Shown here: one piece after another, positions 35,531 through 43,670 of the stretch
How the letters are laid out: every line of letters begins with the position of its first letter
Position numbering within the stretch: position 1 is the stretch's first letter
DNA from: Halobaculum saliterrae
Lineage (GTDB): Archaea; Halobacteriota; Halobacteria; Halobacteriales; Haloferacaceae
Length of the DNA: 64,000 nt
Assembly (NCBI RefSeq): GCF_009831625.1
Contig: NZ_WUUS01000001.1
Span: 434,301-498,300 of the forward strand
Reading direction: 5' to 3'
Program-made: the position numbers and the translations under genes
Notes under the pieces: generated by a model
What the model was told of the DNA's origin: nothing
Seen by the model: the letters and a program-made list of their open reading frames with translations, nothing else
Databases searched by the model: none

Positions 35531-35532
35531 CG

Positions 35533-36372
35533 ATGGCCGGCAAGGACGACTACTACAACCGGGCGAAACAGGAGGGCTACCGCGCACGGTCGGCCTACAA
35601 GCTCCGCCAGATCGACGACGAGGTCGACCTGTTCGATCACGGCGACACCGTCGTCGACCTCGGCGCCGCCCCCGGCGGGTGGCTCCAGATCGCCGCCGAG
35701 GCGGTGACCGAGGCCGGTCGCGTCGTCGGCGTCGACCTCCAGCGGATCGACGACCTCGACCACCCGCACGTCGAGACGGTCCGCGGCGACATGACCGAGG
35801 AGCGAACGCGCTACTACCTCCGGAAGGCGCTCGGCGTCGACCCGGACGGCCGTGACGCGCCGTCCGGATCCGCGGACCCGGACCCGGACGACGGCGTCGA
35901 ACCCGAGCGCCCCGTCGACGTGGTGGTCTCGGACATGGCGCCGAACATGACCGGCGAGTACCAGCTCGATCACGCCCGCTCGATCCACCTCTCCCGGCAG
36001 GCGTTCGACACCGCGCTGGAGCTCCTGAAGCCGGGCGGCGACTTCGTCGTGAAGGTGTTCGACGGGCCCGACCTCGCGGACTTCCGCGACGACGTGGCCG
36101 CCGAGTTCCAGTACGTCCGGGCGTACACTCCCGAGGCGAGCCGGAAGCGCTCCTCCGAGCGCTACCTGATCGCCCGCGGACGCACCGACTCCCCCGTCTC
36201 CGAGGGCGACCGGCTCACCGTCGAGGTGACCGACGTGGGCGAGGAGGGCGACGGGGTCGCCCGCGTCGACGGGTACACGCTGTTCGTTCCCGGCGCAGAG
36301 GCGGGCGAGACCGTCGAGGTCGTCGTCGACGACGTGAAGCCGCGGTTCGGCTTCGCCGAGCGCGTCGATTGA
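35533..36372 (+). CDS. rlmE: RlmE-type 23S rRNA 2'-O-methyltransferase with TRAM domain
   Basis: A 279-residue protein. An RrmJ/FtsJ methyltransferase (residues 1-210) has YRARSAYKLRQID, the SAM loop VVDLGAAPGGW, catalytic Asp in VVSDMAPNMTG, and Lys in FVVKVFDGPD; KDDYYNRAKQEGYRARSAYK supplies the first catalytic Lys. A C-terminal TRAM domain (about 220-279; VEVTDVGEEGDGVARVDGY) adds RNA binding and is typical for haloarchaeal members. It methylates the 2'-OH of the A-loop U in the 23S rRNA (family knowledge). An acidic insertion (DPDPDDGVEPE) falls near residue 115. The ATG at 35533 is favoured. Confidence 0.93.
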   Translation: MAGKDDYYNRAKQEGYRARSAYKLRQIDDEVDLFDHGDTVVDLGAAPGGWLQIAAEAVTEAGRVVGVDLQRIDDLDHPHVETVRGDMTEERTRYYLRKALGVDPDGRDAPSGSADPDPDDGVEPERPVDVVVSDMAPNMTGEYQLDHARSIHLSRQAFDTALELLKPGGDFVVKVFDGPDLADFRDDVAAEFQYVRAYTPEASRKRSSERYLIARGRTDSPVSEGDRLTVEVTDVGEEGDGVARVDGYTLFVPGAEAGETVEVVVDDVKPRFGFAERVD

Positions 36373-36417
36373 GGACGGCGCGGACGGCGTCCCGGACGGA
36401 ACGATCCGTCGGGCCGA

Positions 36418-36831
36418 TCACAGCGACTTCGCCGCCTCGATCTTCACGCGGTGGAACTCTCCCGGCCCGTACGGCCGGTCGAACTCGAAGGTGACCGCCG
36501 CCGGATCGTTCGCGAGCAGCACGTCGTTCCTGCGCTCCCGGACGACCGTGGTCCCGTTCGCGGCGAGGAGTTTGACTGCGACGTCCGCGGTGAGGCTGTC
36601 GCTCGATTTGTTCACGTAGACGGTGATGCCACTCGCGCCCGTTCCGTCGTACATGAGGTCGTAGCCGTCGACGACGATCGAGTCGGTCCCCGTGCGTCCG
36701 AGCACCTGCTCGGTTCGACTGTCGTCGCGGAGGACGGGCAGGCCGGCGGAGGCGACCCCCACGGACGCGACGTCGGCGAGGACGAGGACGACGACGGCGA
36801 GGATCCGGGCGTTCACGGTCGTTCCGGTCAC
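36418..36831 (-). CDS. Secreted or membrane-anchored beta-rich protein, second of a coupled pair
   Basis: A 137-residue protein with an N-terminal hydrophobic helix (residues 9-28) then an extracytoplasmic beta-rich region (VVDGYDLMYDGTGASGITVYVNKSSDSL, read in two parts with AVKLLAANGTTVV). The helix is a signal peptide or anchor. It starts with GTG at 36831, overlapping the TGA of the previous gene (GTGA), so the two are translated together. It is a paralogue of that gene: the same DGY/DAQ-xLxYDG-xxxxGITVxVN pattern. No enzyme motif. An Ig-like or pilin-like surface function is a guess. Confidence 0.72.
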   Translation of the reverse strand: MTGTTVNARILAVVVLVLADVASVGVASAGLPVLRDDSRTEQVLGRTGTDSIVVDGYDLMYDGTGASGITVYVNKSSDSLTADVAVKLLAANGTTVVRERRNDVLLANDPAAVTFEFDRPYGPGEFHRVKIEAAKSL

Positions 36832-37259
36832 GACGGGTCAGTCCGCTCGATAGTGACCTCGACCCGGTCGACGTCCGAGACGGCGTAGTCGGACCCCAAG
36901 TCGATCGTCGTGTTCGTCGTCGTCTCGGCCGCGAACTGCTCGCCGGTCACGGTCGAACTCGCGACCGTCGTCGACCCGTTCTTCAGCGCGAGGTGGACCG
37001 CGCCGGTGTGGTCGGTCGTCCCGGTGTTGTTAACGGTGACCGTGACGCCGGTGACGTTGATCCCGTCGTAGGTCAAGCGTTGGGCGTCGACCGTCAGGTC
37101 CGTCGACCCCGAGATGTCCCCCCTGACCGGAACGATCGGGTCGGGGTTGCGGTCGAGGACGGTGACCGCGGTCGCGGTGCCGACGCTGGTCACGACCACG
37201 AGGAGGAGCGCGAGTTTGATCGAGATGACCGCGTTGAGACTCGTCATGAGGGAACCCAT
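36828..37259 (-). CDS. Secreted or membrane-anchored beta-rich protein, first of a coupled pair
   Basis: A 143-residue protein: MGSLMTSLNAVISIK then a hydrophobic helix (about residues 14-34) and a Thr-rich beta domain (LTVDAQRLTYDGINVTGVTV, NNTGTTDHTGAVHLALKNGS). Many N-x-T/S sequons (INVT, NNTGT, NGSTT, TNTT) make N-glycosylation outside the cell likely. The start could be 37259 or the ATG four codons later (37247). It ends overlapping the next gene by 4 nt. It is divergent from the HTH-10 regulator at 37330; a shared control region of about 70 nt contains an AT-richer CCTATTAGATGTGATACC stretch. Confidence 0.72.
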   Translation of the reverse strand: MGSLMTSLNAVISIKLALLLVVVTSVGTATAVTVLDRNPDPIVPVRGDISGSTDLTVDAQRLTYDGINVTGVTVTVNNTGTTDHTGAVHLALKNGSTTVASSTVTGEQFAAETTTNTTIDLGSDYAVSDVDRVEVTIERTDPS

Positions 37260-37329
37260 ATGTACCTCCCCTATTAGATGTGATACCTGAGTGCGAAGGT
37301 ATTTCGACCGATCCCGCGACGTGACGAAC

Positions 37330-38022
37330 ATGATCGGAGGGGACGGGAAAGGGTCGATGGTAGAGCTGGAGTTCGACATCAGCGACGCCGGGTTCTTCCT
37401 CGTGGAGGCGTCCGAGGCCGAGGAGTGCGATCTCAGGCTGGAGGAGATCATGCAGCGGTCGGACGGCACCGTCGTCGAGTACCTCTCCGTCTCGGGGGCC
37501 GACCCCGACCGGGTGGCGCGGCTGGCGGGCGAGGCGGACGACATCGAGGACGTCCGGTTGGTGTACGCCGACGACGAGAGCGCGCTGTTCGAGTTCGTCT
37601 CCACGTCGGCCATCGCCACCACGCTCGCCAACGACCGGACGCACGTCAGCGACATCGAGGCGACCGCGGGCGACGGCCGGCTGGTCGTCGAGGTGCCGCC
37701 GCACGTCGACGCGACCGCGGTCGTCGACAGCTTCCTCACGAGCTACCCCGACGCCGAGTTGCTCGCGAAGCGAACGCTCGACCGGAAGTCGCCGCTCATC
37801 ACCCCGGCACAGGGCCGGGAGGCGGCGCTCCACGGGCTGACCGACAGACAGTTGCAGTCGCTGCGGACCGCATACGCGATGGGCTACTTCGAACGCCCCC
37901 GGGAGACGACGGCCGCGGAGGTGGCCGACGAACTGGGGGTCACGGACTCGACGTTCGGTCAGCACCTCCGGGTCGCAGAACGGAAAGTGTTCGACGAGCT
38001 GTTCGAGCCGGACCGACGGTAA
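37330..38022 (+). CDS. HTH-10 (Bat-type) transcriptional regulator
   Basis: A 230-residue haloarchaeal regulator. The C-terminal HTH-10 domain is clear (residues 170-228): LTDRQLQSLRTAYAMGYFE, TTAAEVADELGVTDSTFGQ and HLRVAERKVFDELF. The N-terminal about 160 residues form the usual alpha/beta ligand- or signal-binding part (VELEFDISDAGFFLVEASE onward). The start is uncertain: ATG 37330 is used here, but GTG 37291 or ATG 37357 (MVELEFDI) fit too. Such proteins act as activators or repressors of nearby genes; the divergent secreted pair is the obvious candidate target, by position. Confidence 0.88.
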   Translation: MIGGDGKGSMVELEFDISDAGFFLVEASEAEECDLRLEEIMQRSDGTVVEYLSVSGADPDRVARLAGEADDIEDVRLVYADDESALFEFVSTSAIATTLANDRTHVSDIEATAGDGRLVVEVPPHVDATAVVDSFLTSYPDAELLAKRTLDRKSPLITPAQGREAALHGLTDRQLQSLRTAYAMGYFERPRETTAAEVADELGVTDSTFGQHLRVAERKVFDELFEPDRR

Positions 38023-38036
38023 CGAACCCGCCCGCC

Positions 38037-38762
38037 TCAGACACCGACGCCCGCGGTGTCGGCGTCGCCGTCGCGCACGAGCGCGACCGCCGCGTACACC
38101 AGCGGCGTGTCCACCAGCGCGATGAGGAGCTTGAGGACGTACTGTCCGACGACGAGCGACACGAGCACCGGTGTGGGAAGCGCCACGCCGATTCCGAGGA
38201 CCGCGGGCGCGACCGCGAACGCGACGAGCGTGAACACGACCGTGTCGATGAGCTGGCTCGACGCCGTCGACCCGACGTTGCGCAGCCACAGCGCGTCGCC
38301 GTCGGTGAACTCGCGGATGCGGTGGAACGCGATCACGTCCCAGTTCTGACTGATCACGTAAGCGGCGAGCGAGCCGAGCACGACGTTGCCCGACAGCCCG
38401 AGCACCGTCTCGAAGGCTGCGGGGTCGACGGATCCCTGTGCCGCGGGCGTCGCGATGGTCGCGAACACCAGCGCCAGCAGGACGAAGTTCATTCCGAACG
38501 CGACGTTCACAACCTTCCGGGCGTACTCCTTGCCGTACAGCTCCGAGAGGCAGTCGGAGGCGAAGAAGGTGACCGCGTACGCGAGCGTCCCGCCCGGGGC
38601 GGTGACGGCGCCGAGCACGGGCAGCGAGACCGCGAGCAGCTTCGCCGAGATCACCTGAGCGGTGACCAGCGCCGACACGAACAGCGCGGTGAGCACGACC
38701 GCGGCCACCGGGACCTCTAGCCGGCGCGGCTCCGCGGCGGCGACGCCCTCGCCGCCGCTCAT
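38037..38762 (-). CDS. Queuosine/archaeosine precursor transporter (YhhQ/VUT family)
   Basis: A 241-residue protein with about six membrane helices. Family landmarks are AQVISAKL, APGGTLAYAVTFFASDCLSE (conserved acidic residue after a Thr-Phe), YGKEYARKVV, SQNWDVIAFHRIREFT, LWLRNVGSTASSQLIDTVVF and QYVLKLLIALVDTPLVY. It probably imports a 7-deazaguanine precursor such as preQ0 for archaeosine in tRNA. Its ATG at 38762 overlaps the stop of the preceding RHH gene by 4 nt (ATGA), so the two are coupled. Its 3' end is convergent with the HTH-10 gene, 14 nt apart. Confidence 0.85.
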   Translation of the reverse strand: MSGGEGVAAAEPRRLEVPVAAVVLTALFVSALVTAQVISAKLLAVSLPVLGAVTAPGGTLAYAVTFFASDCLSELYGKEYARKVVNVAFGMNFVLLALVFATIATPAAQGSVDPAAFETVLGLSGNVVLGSLAAYVISQNWDVIAFHRIREFTDGDALWLRNVGSTASSQLIDTVVFTLVAFAVAPAVLGIGVALPTPVLVSLVVGQYVLKLLIALVDTPLVYAAVALVRDGDADTAGVGV

Positions 38763-38968
38763 TCGGTGGCTTCCTCCGCTCCGTTCTCCCCCGATTCCTC
38801 CTCGGCCAGGCGACCGTGACGCGCGTCGATCTCGTCGAGCACGTCCAGCGTCTTGCGCACCGAGGCGCGGACCGCGTCGCTTCGGTTCACGAACTTCCCG
38901 TCGTCGCCGACGTGTTCGTCGAGGTCCGCGAGCAGCTCTCCGGGCATCTCGACGCTTATCTTGGGCAT
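38759..38968 (-). CDS. Ribbon-helix-helix DNA-binding protein
   Basis: A 69-residue RHH/CopG-type protein: MPKISVEMPGELLADLDEHV gives the beta strand and helix A, and FVNRSDAVRASVRKTLDVL gives helix B with the NRSDAVR turn typical of this fold. It ends with an acidic tail (EEESGENGAEEATE). It is translationally coupled to the downstream precursor transporter by a 4-nt overlap, so it may autoregulate or sense the transport state; that role is inferred from linkage only. The ATG at 38968 starts the strand. Confidence 0.85.
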   Translation of the reverse strand: MPKISVEMPGELLADLDEHVGDDGKFVNRSDAVRASVRKTLDVLDEIDARHGRLAEEESGENGAEEATE

Positions 38969-39242
38969 ACCACTATCACCACTCGGACAGGTCCGTCGGG
39001 ACTCGGACAACCGTGCTGCGGTCGCTGTGACGTTCAGGCATCGTAGTATTCTCTGTCGAATATCTGAATCGGACCATTAAAACGGTACTGCTTACGAAGC
39101 TCACGTTGGTCCGGCGATCGAACGGCGTCGGATCGTCACCCGCCGAGCCTTCCGTACGATGGCCTCGGTGCCTCACCGATGCCGGAGTGACGTCGCGACA
39201 ACTCTCACTATAACTTTCACTACAGGAGTGTACTCTCGGACA

Positions 39243-40088
39243 ATGGAACTCGGCGCCGAACTGCGGGAGCAGGGGCGGGGGATGGCGGGGGCGCTCTTGG
39301 TCCTCGGCATCTCCTTCGCCTACACTGTCGAGACCTGGCGGCTGGCCGTCGATATCCCGGTCACTCATCTGATCGGGTTCGTCGTCGCCGGCCTCGCGAT
39401 GGTCGTTTTGATCACGCGCAGCGTCGGCTTCAGATCCGAAGAGGGCACCGAGGCGGGAGGCACCGATACCGGACTGCGTCGAAACGGCGGGTCGCCCCTC
39501 TGGGTCGAGTCCGCCGAGATCGTCTTCCAGAGCCTCTTCATCGGGTATTCGACCCTGGCTTTGCTCGGGGTCATCGATCTCCGAACGCCGGTTCGCGTGG
39601 TGGTCCGGATAGGACTGATACAGGTCGTCCCGCTCGCGGTCGGCGCGGCGTTGGCCAACGAGTTACTCAGCGGCGATCAGGACGAGATACCCGAGGCGGG
39701 GTTCCCGCAGAACCTCGGCGTGTTCGCGCTGGGGGCGATCTTCTTCGCCGCCCCCATCGCGCCGACGGGCGAGATCGGGCTGATCGCCGCGCAGATCGAC
39801 TGGACGCGGGTCGGTGTCCTCCTCGTCGTCACGCTCAGCGTGGCGTATCTGATGCTCTATGAACTCGAGTTTCGCGGCCAGTCCCGACGGCTACAGGGTC
39901 GTTCGCGCTGGCGACGGGTCGGCCAGACCAGTATCGTCACCGCGGTGGGACTCCTCGTCGCCTTCGGGCTCCTCGTCGCGCTCGGCGGCATCGAGAGCGA
40001 ACCGGTCGCGACCTGGGCGCGTCGGACGGTCGTCCTCGCGTTTCCCGCCACCGTCGGCGCGAGCGGCGCACGGGTGGTCCTCGGATGA
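39243..40088 (+). CDS. TIGR02587-family multi-pass membrane protein
   Basis: A 281-residue membrane protein with seven or eight hydrophobic helices and a soluble loop (residues 65-85, SEEGTEAGGTDTG). The opening RGMAGALLVLGISFAYTVE and the FFAAPIAPTGEIGLIAAQ segment match the DUF2391/TIGR02587 family. Its partner TIGR02588 protein follows with a 4-nt ATGA overlap. Such pairs are otherwise mainly known from bacteria; function unknown. Upstream DNA (38969-39242) is AT-richer than the surroundings, with TATA-like stretches for both divergent promoters and CTATAACTTTC near 39205. The ATG at 39243 is preferred. Confidence 0.85.
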   Translation: MELGAELREQGRGMAGALLVLGISFAYTVETWRLAVDIPVTHLIGFVVAGLAMVVLITRSVGFRSEEGTEAGGTDTGLRRNGGSPLWVESAEIVFQSLFIGYSTLALLGVIDLRTPVRVVVRIGLIQVVPLAVGAALANELLSGDQDEIPEAGFPQNLGVFALGAIFFAAPIAPTGEIGLIAAQIDWTRVGVLLVVTLSVAYLMLYELEFRGQSRRLQGRSRWRRVGQTSIVTAVGLLVAFGLLVALGGIESEPVATWARRTVVLAFPATVGASGARVVLG

Positions 40089-40522
40089 CGTCCGACGAGG
40101 CGTCCGAGACGGACGTGTCCGACACTGACGACGACACCGCGCCCGAGGAGGTGATCGCCGGCGGCGACCTCCTCGAGGCCGGCATCATGGTCGTCAGCGC
40201 CCTCCTGATCGTCGGACTGCTCGGGTATATCGCGTCGCAGGCCATCGTCGCACCCACCGCCGCCGAGCCGACCGCCACCATCGACTCCGTCGAGCGAATG
40301 CCGCCCGAAAGCCCACAGGCGGGGCGCGTTCGCGTGACAGTCGGTCTGGAAAACGACGGGGAGACCGGCCTCGGTTCGGTCGAAGTGGCGGTTCGGTGCG
40401 GAAGCGTCGAGCGCTCTCTGGTGTTCACGCACGTTCCTGCGAGGGGCCACCGGACAGGGACCGTCATTTGTCCACGGGGAACGACCCCGGATGCCGACGT
40501 CGTGGCTTGGATCGAGGCGTGA
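40085..40522 (+). CDS. TIGR02588-family membrane-anchored protein
   Basis: A 145-residue protein: an acidic cytosolic N-terminus (TSDEASETDVSDTDDDTA), one membrane helix (about residues 33-55), then an extracytoplasmic beta domain (GRVRVTVGLENDGETGLGSVEV, read in two pieces; a Cys pair VRCGS and VICPRG). This matches the small partner of TIGR02587. The 4-nt overlap with the previous gene implies coupled translation and probably a complex. Downstream 40523-40722 holds no gene I can see. Confidence 0.82.
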   Translation: MTSDEASETDVSDTDDDTAPEEVIAGGDLLEAGIMVVSALLIVGLLGYIASQAIVAPTAAEPTATIDSVERMPPESPQAGRVRVTVGLENDGETGLGSVEVAVRCGSVERSLVFTHVPARGHRTGTVICPRGTTPDADVVAWIEA

Positions 40523-40722
40523 GCGTGCAGTCGCCGCCCGACGTTTCCGGCCGAACGACTCCTCGAACGGCGGAGATGGGATGACCGGGAGCGATGAGAA
40601 CCGAGGAGCGCGGATAACACGAACGAGTGGTGAGGGGGGATCGGTGTCGGGGTCGTCCTGAGCAGCGGACTCCCACCCGCATTGGCGATACGAAGACGGC
40701 CTCGGTGGCGGCCCGGCAGGAA

Positions 40723-43503
40723 TCAGCGGGTCAGATCCACGGTCGGCTCGGCGAGGTTTCGTCGGCCGCCGAGGGTCAGCACCCAGAGGATCAGCAGGCC
40801 GATGCCGTAGGCGGCCATCATCGGGATGGTCACGAGGAACATCGTGAACACGTCCGCCGGGGTGAACAGCGCCGCCGCGAGCATGAGCGCGACCGTCACC
40901 TCCCGCCAGCGCGAGCGCATCGCCTGGTAGGACACACCCGTCGTGTTGAGGAGGACCATGAGGATGGGGATGTCCGCGAGGAACCCGATCCCGACGGTGG
41001 TGAAGAACACCAGCCACGCGAAGTTGCTGATGCGGTAGCTGATCACCATGCCCGCCGCCAGCGCGTCGCTGACGAGCCACGAGATGACTGCCGGCGCGAT
41101 GACGGAGTAGCCGAGCGCGAGCCCGCCGAGGAGTCCCGCCAACAGCGCGGCCACCCAGCCGAACACGACCTGTCGGCGGCCGCGGACGAAGCCGCGGTCA
41201 CGCAGCGCGGGCCACGCGTAGTACGCCGCGAAGGGGAGGACCGCGACCGCGCCCGCGATGGTCGATATCTTCACCTCGAAGATGAGCGCCTCCACCGGGT
41301 GGAGCACGATGACCCCGAAGTTCTCGGCGCCGACGCCGACGATCTCCTCGGGGATGCGGTTCACGAAGTTGTTCTTCACGTCGCCGATCCCGCCGAGGTA
41401 GAGGAACGCGAACACGCCGGCGAGCGTGACGCCGAACACCGACACCAGAACGAACAGCCGCGAGCGCAGCGAGGCGGCGATGAACGCGAGGTCGTCGTAG
41501 TAGCCGCCGATGTCATCCTCGTCGCTCTCGCCGTCGGTGAGCCCCTCGAGGAACGTCCCGGTCGCCCGCGAGGCCCGGTCGCCGGCGTCGTTCGAGAGGC
41601 CCGGGATCGACGGGCCGCCCGAGCTCCCGGAATCGCCGGTCTCCGACGAGTCGGCGGCCTCGCGGGCCGACTGGATCTCGTCGAAGCGGTCCAGCACCGC
41701 GCGCGCCTTCGCCGAGTCGCCGGCGCCGGCCGCGCGGTCGGCGAGGTAGTTCGCACGGCGCTCCGAGATGCCCGCGAACACGGCGTCCGGAGCGCGACGC
41801 ACCTCATCGGCGGTGAGCACCTCGATGTCGACAGCCGTCGGATCCGTGCCCGCGACGTACGCGAAGTAGACGGCCAGCAGCACGCCCAACAGGACCGCGA
41901 GCGCGATCCCGCCGGCGACGAACGCGACGAGCGCGGCGGTGCCGCTCACGCCGACGGCCGCGAGGACCGCGGCTGCACTCGTGCCGTACTCGACGAGTAT
42001 CGAGTCCGCGAGCGCCGGTCGCTCGACGAGCACGTACCCGACCGCGGCGACGATCCCCGCGATCCCGAGCAGGACGTTCCACAACGACCCGAACCGGCCG
42101 CGCCAGTCGACGAAGCCGGCGCCGCGACGGAGCGCCCCGGCGACGCCCGCGTCGCCGGCGAACAGATCGCGGGGCGGGCCCGATCTGGCGACCCCGTCCC
42201 CGTCGGCGGCGTCCCCCTCGGTCGCGCCGGCGGTTCCCGCCGCCGCGGCCTCGTCGAACCGGTCGAGGATCGCCTGCGCCTTTCCGGGCTCGTCGGCCTC
42301 CATTGCGGCCGAGGCGGCCTCGAGCGCCTCGGGCTCGGTCATGCCGTCGAACGCCTCCGGCGGCGCGGCGCGAACGCCCGCCTCGTCCAGCGCCATGAGG
42401 TCGATCGCGTCGGGGTCGCCGGCGCGGTCGCCGACGACAGCCGTGGCCTCATCGAGTTCGACGTACACGAAGTACGCCAGCGCCACGACCGCGACGGCGA
42501 CGCCGACGCCGGCCGCCAGCGCCGCCAGCGCCGGGGGCGCGAGGCCCGTCGCGAACCGATAACTCGTCAGCCTCGTCCCCGCGACGAGGCCGTTGACCGC
42601 GGCCGCGCCGCCGCGGGCGTAAAACAGGTACACCGCGGCGGCGGCGGCGACGCCGACGCCCGCGAGCACGTTCCAGTGGCGGCGTGCGGTCGCGACGGCG
42701 TCGATCCGTTCGCTCCCCCGCTTGGCGGTGACGACGACCTTCGCGAGGTACAGCGACGCCCCGTACAACAGCAGCAGCGGCGCCGCCCACATCACCTGGG
42801 TAAACGGGTCCGGCGGCGAGAACACGGCGCCGAACACGAAGATACCGACGACGGCGTAGCGCCACTTCTCGCGGAACGTCTCGTAGGGAACGATCTCGGC
42901 GTACGACAGCGCCGTGATGGCCAACGGCATCTGAGCGGCGAAGCCGAAGGAGAACGTGAGCAGCGCGATGAACTGCGCCCACTTCACGATGGAGTACGTC
43001 GGGAGAATGCCCGCCGAGAGCGCGTTGTTCGCGAGGAACGCGAACATGAACGGGAAGAACACGAGGTAGCCGTAGGCGACGCCGCCCGAGAACAGGCCGA
43101 CCGCCAACACCGCGATGAGTACGAGCTTCCAGCGGGCGACCGGCGTCTGCGGCCAGGCTCCCCGCTCACGGAGGGCGTCACGGGAGAAGTACAGGAGCGG
43201 CGGGATCCCGACGACGATCCCGACGATGAGGCCGATCTTCGCCTGAAGGAGGATCACGTCGAAGGGCGTCTGCGCGATGATCTCGACCTCCTGTCCGGCG
43301 GCGTCGCTGAGCTGCGCGCGCGTGACGGACTTCAGGAAGTCCCAGACGTACAGCCGGAGGGCGTAGAACGTCCCCATGAATCCGGCGAGGAAGACGAGGA
43401 ACACCTTCTGGAGGTCCTTCTGGGCGGACCGAAGCATCGCGCCGGCGGCGGCCCTGCCGTCCGCCAGCGTCTGTTGGGTGTCCTCGTCGAGCGCGCTCGA
43501 CAT
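40723..43503 (-). CDS. tatCt: TatCt: fused double TatC twin-arginine translocase subunit
   Basis: A 926-residue protein made of two TatC domains (residues about 15-270 and 660-905) joined by a long linker with extra membrane helices and acidic segments. Each TatC part has its six-helix pattern (VFLVFLAGFMGTFYAL; later FVLVSVFGVTLAGVFAF, and FGWVAALLAGLLGGLALGYS). This fused form, TatCt, is a halophile speciality: haloarchaea export many folded proteins by Tat. The ATG at 43503 follows a TTGATAAC box by about 26 nt, so the mRNA is probably leaderless. It is divergent from tatCo, 167 nt apart. Confidence 0.93.
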   Translation of the reverse strand: MSSALDEDTQQTLADGRAAAGAMLRSAQKDLQKVFLVFLAGFMGTFYALRLYVWDFLKSVTRAQLSDAAGQEVEIIAQTPFDVILLQAKIGLIVGIVVGIPPLLYFSRDALRERGAWPQTPVARWKLVLIAVLAVGLFSGGVAYGYLVFFPFMFAFLANNALSAGILPTYSIVKWAQFIALLTFSFGFAAQMPLAITALSYAEIVPYETFREKWRYAVVGIFVFGAVFSPPDPFTQVMWAAPLLLLYGASLYLAKVVVTAKRGSERIDAVATARRHWNVLAGVGVAAAAAVYLFYARGGAAAVNGLVAGTRLTSYRFATGLAPPALAALAAGVGVAVAVVALAYFVYVELDEATAVVGDRAGDPDAIDLMALDEAGVRAAPPEAFDGMTEPEALEAASAAMEADEPGKAQAILDRFDEAAAAGTAGATEGDAADGDGVARSGPPRDLFAGDAGVAGALRRGAGFVDWRGRFGSLWNVLLGIAGIVAAVGYVLVERPALADSILVEYGTSAAAVLAAVGVSGTAALVAFVAGGIALAVLLGVLLAVYFAYVAGTDPTAVDIEVLTADEVRRAPDAVFAGISERRANYLADRAAGAGDSAKARAVLDRFDEIQSAREAADSSETGDSGSSGGPSIPGLSNDAGDRASRATGTFLEGLTDGESDEDDIGGYYDDLAFIAASLRSRLFVLVSVFGVTLAGVFAFLYLGGIGDVKNNFVNRIPEEIVGVGAENFGVIVLHPVEALIFEVKISTIAGAVAVLPFAAYYAWPALRDRGFVRGRRQVVFGWVAALLAGLLGGLALGYSVIAPAVISWLVSDALAAGMVISYRISNFAWLVFFTTVGIGFLADIPILMVLLNTTGVSYQAMRSRWREVTVALMLAAALFTPADVFTMFLVTIPMMAAYGIGLLILWVLTLGGRRNLAEPTVDLTR

Positions 43504-43525
43504 ACCGCATGAGAGCGACTTGCCG

Positions 43526-43533
43526 GTTATCAA
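43526..43533 (-). promoter_or_regulatory. TATA-like box of tatCt
   Basis: TTGATAAC on the minus strand, centred about 26 nt before the tatCt ATG; consistent with a leaderless transcript. Confidence 0.5.
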
Positions 43534-43640
43534 CCTTTTCAAGAGACGCGTCGTGCCGGCGGCGAGACCTAGGGGGCATCGGGTCGACAATCGGTCGATC
43601 GTGGGACCGCGACCGCCCTCGGTGACGCCATCAGAAAAGG

Positions 43641-43648
43641 CCTATAAC
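43641..43648 (+). promoter_or_regulatory. TATA box of tatCo
   Basis: CCTATAAC centred about 26 nt before the tatCo ATG at 43671, consistent with a leaderless transcript. Together with the tatCt box it forms a compact divergent promoter. Confidence 0.55.
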
Positions 43649-43670
43649 GGACCGGGGGCGAACCTCACCC

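Noticed and set aside
40627-43512. 961-codon plus-strand frame
   Set aside because: It is fully antisense to tatCt, has no recognisable domain, and its charged Arg/Asp/Glu/Val repeats mirror the hydrophobic codons of the real gene.
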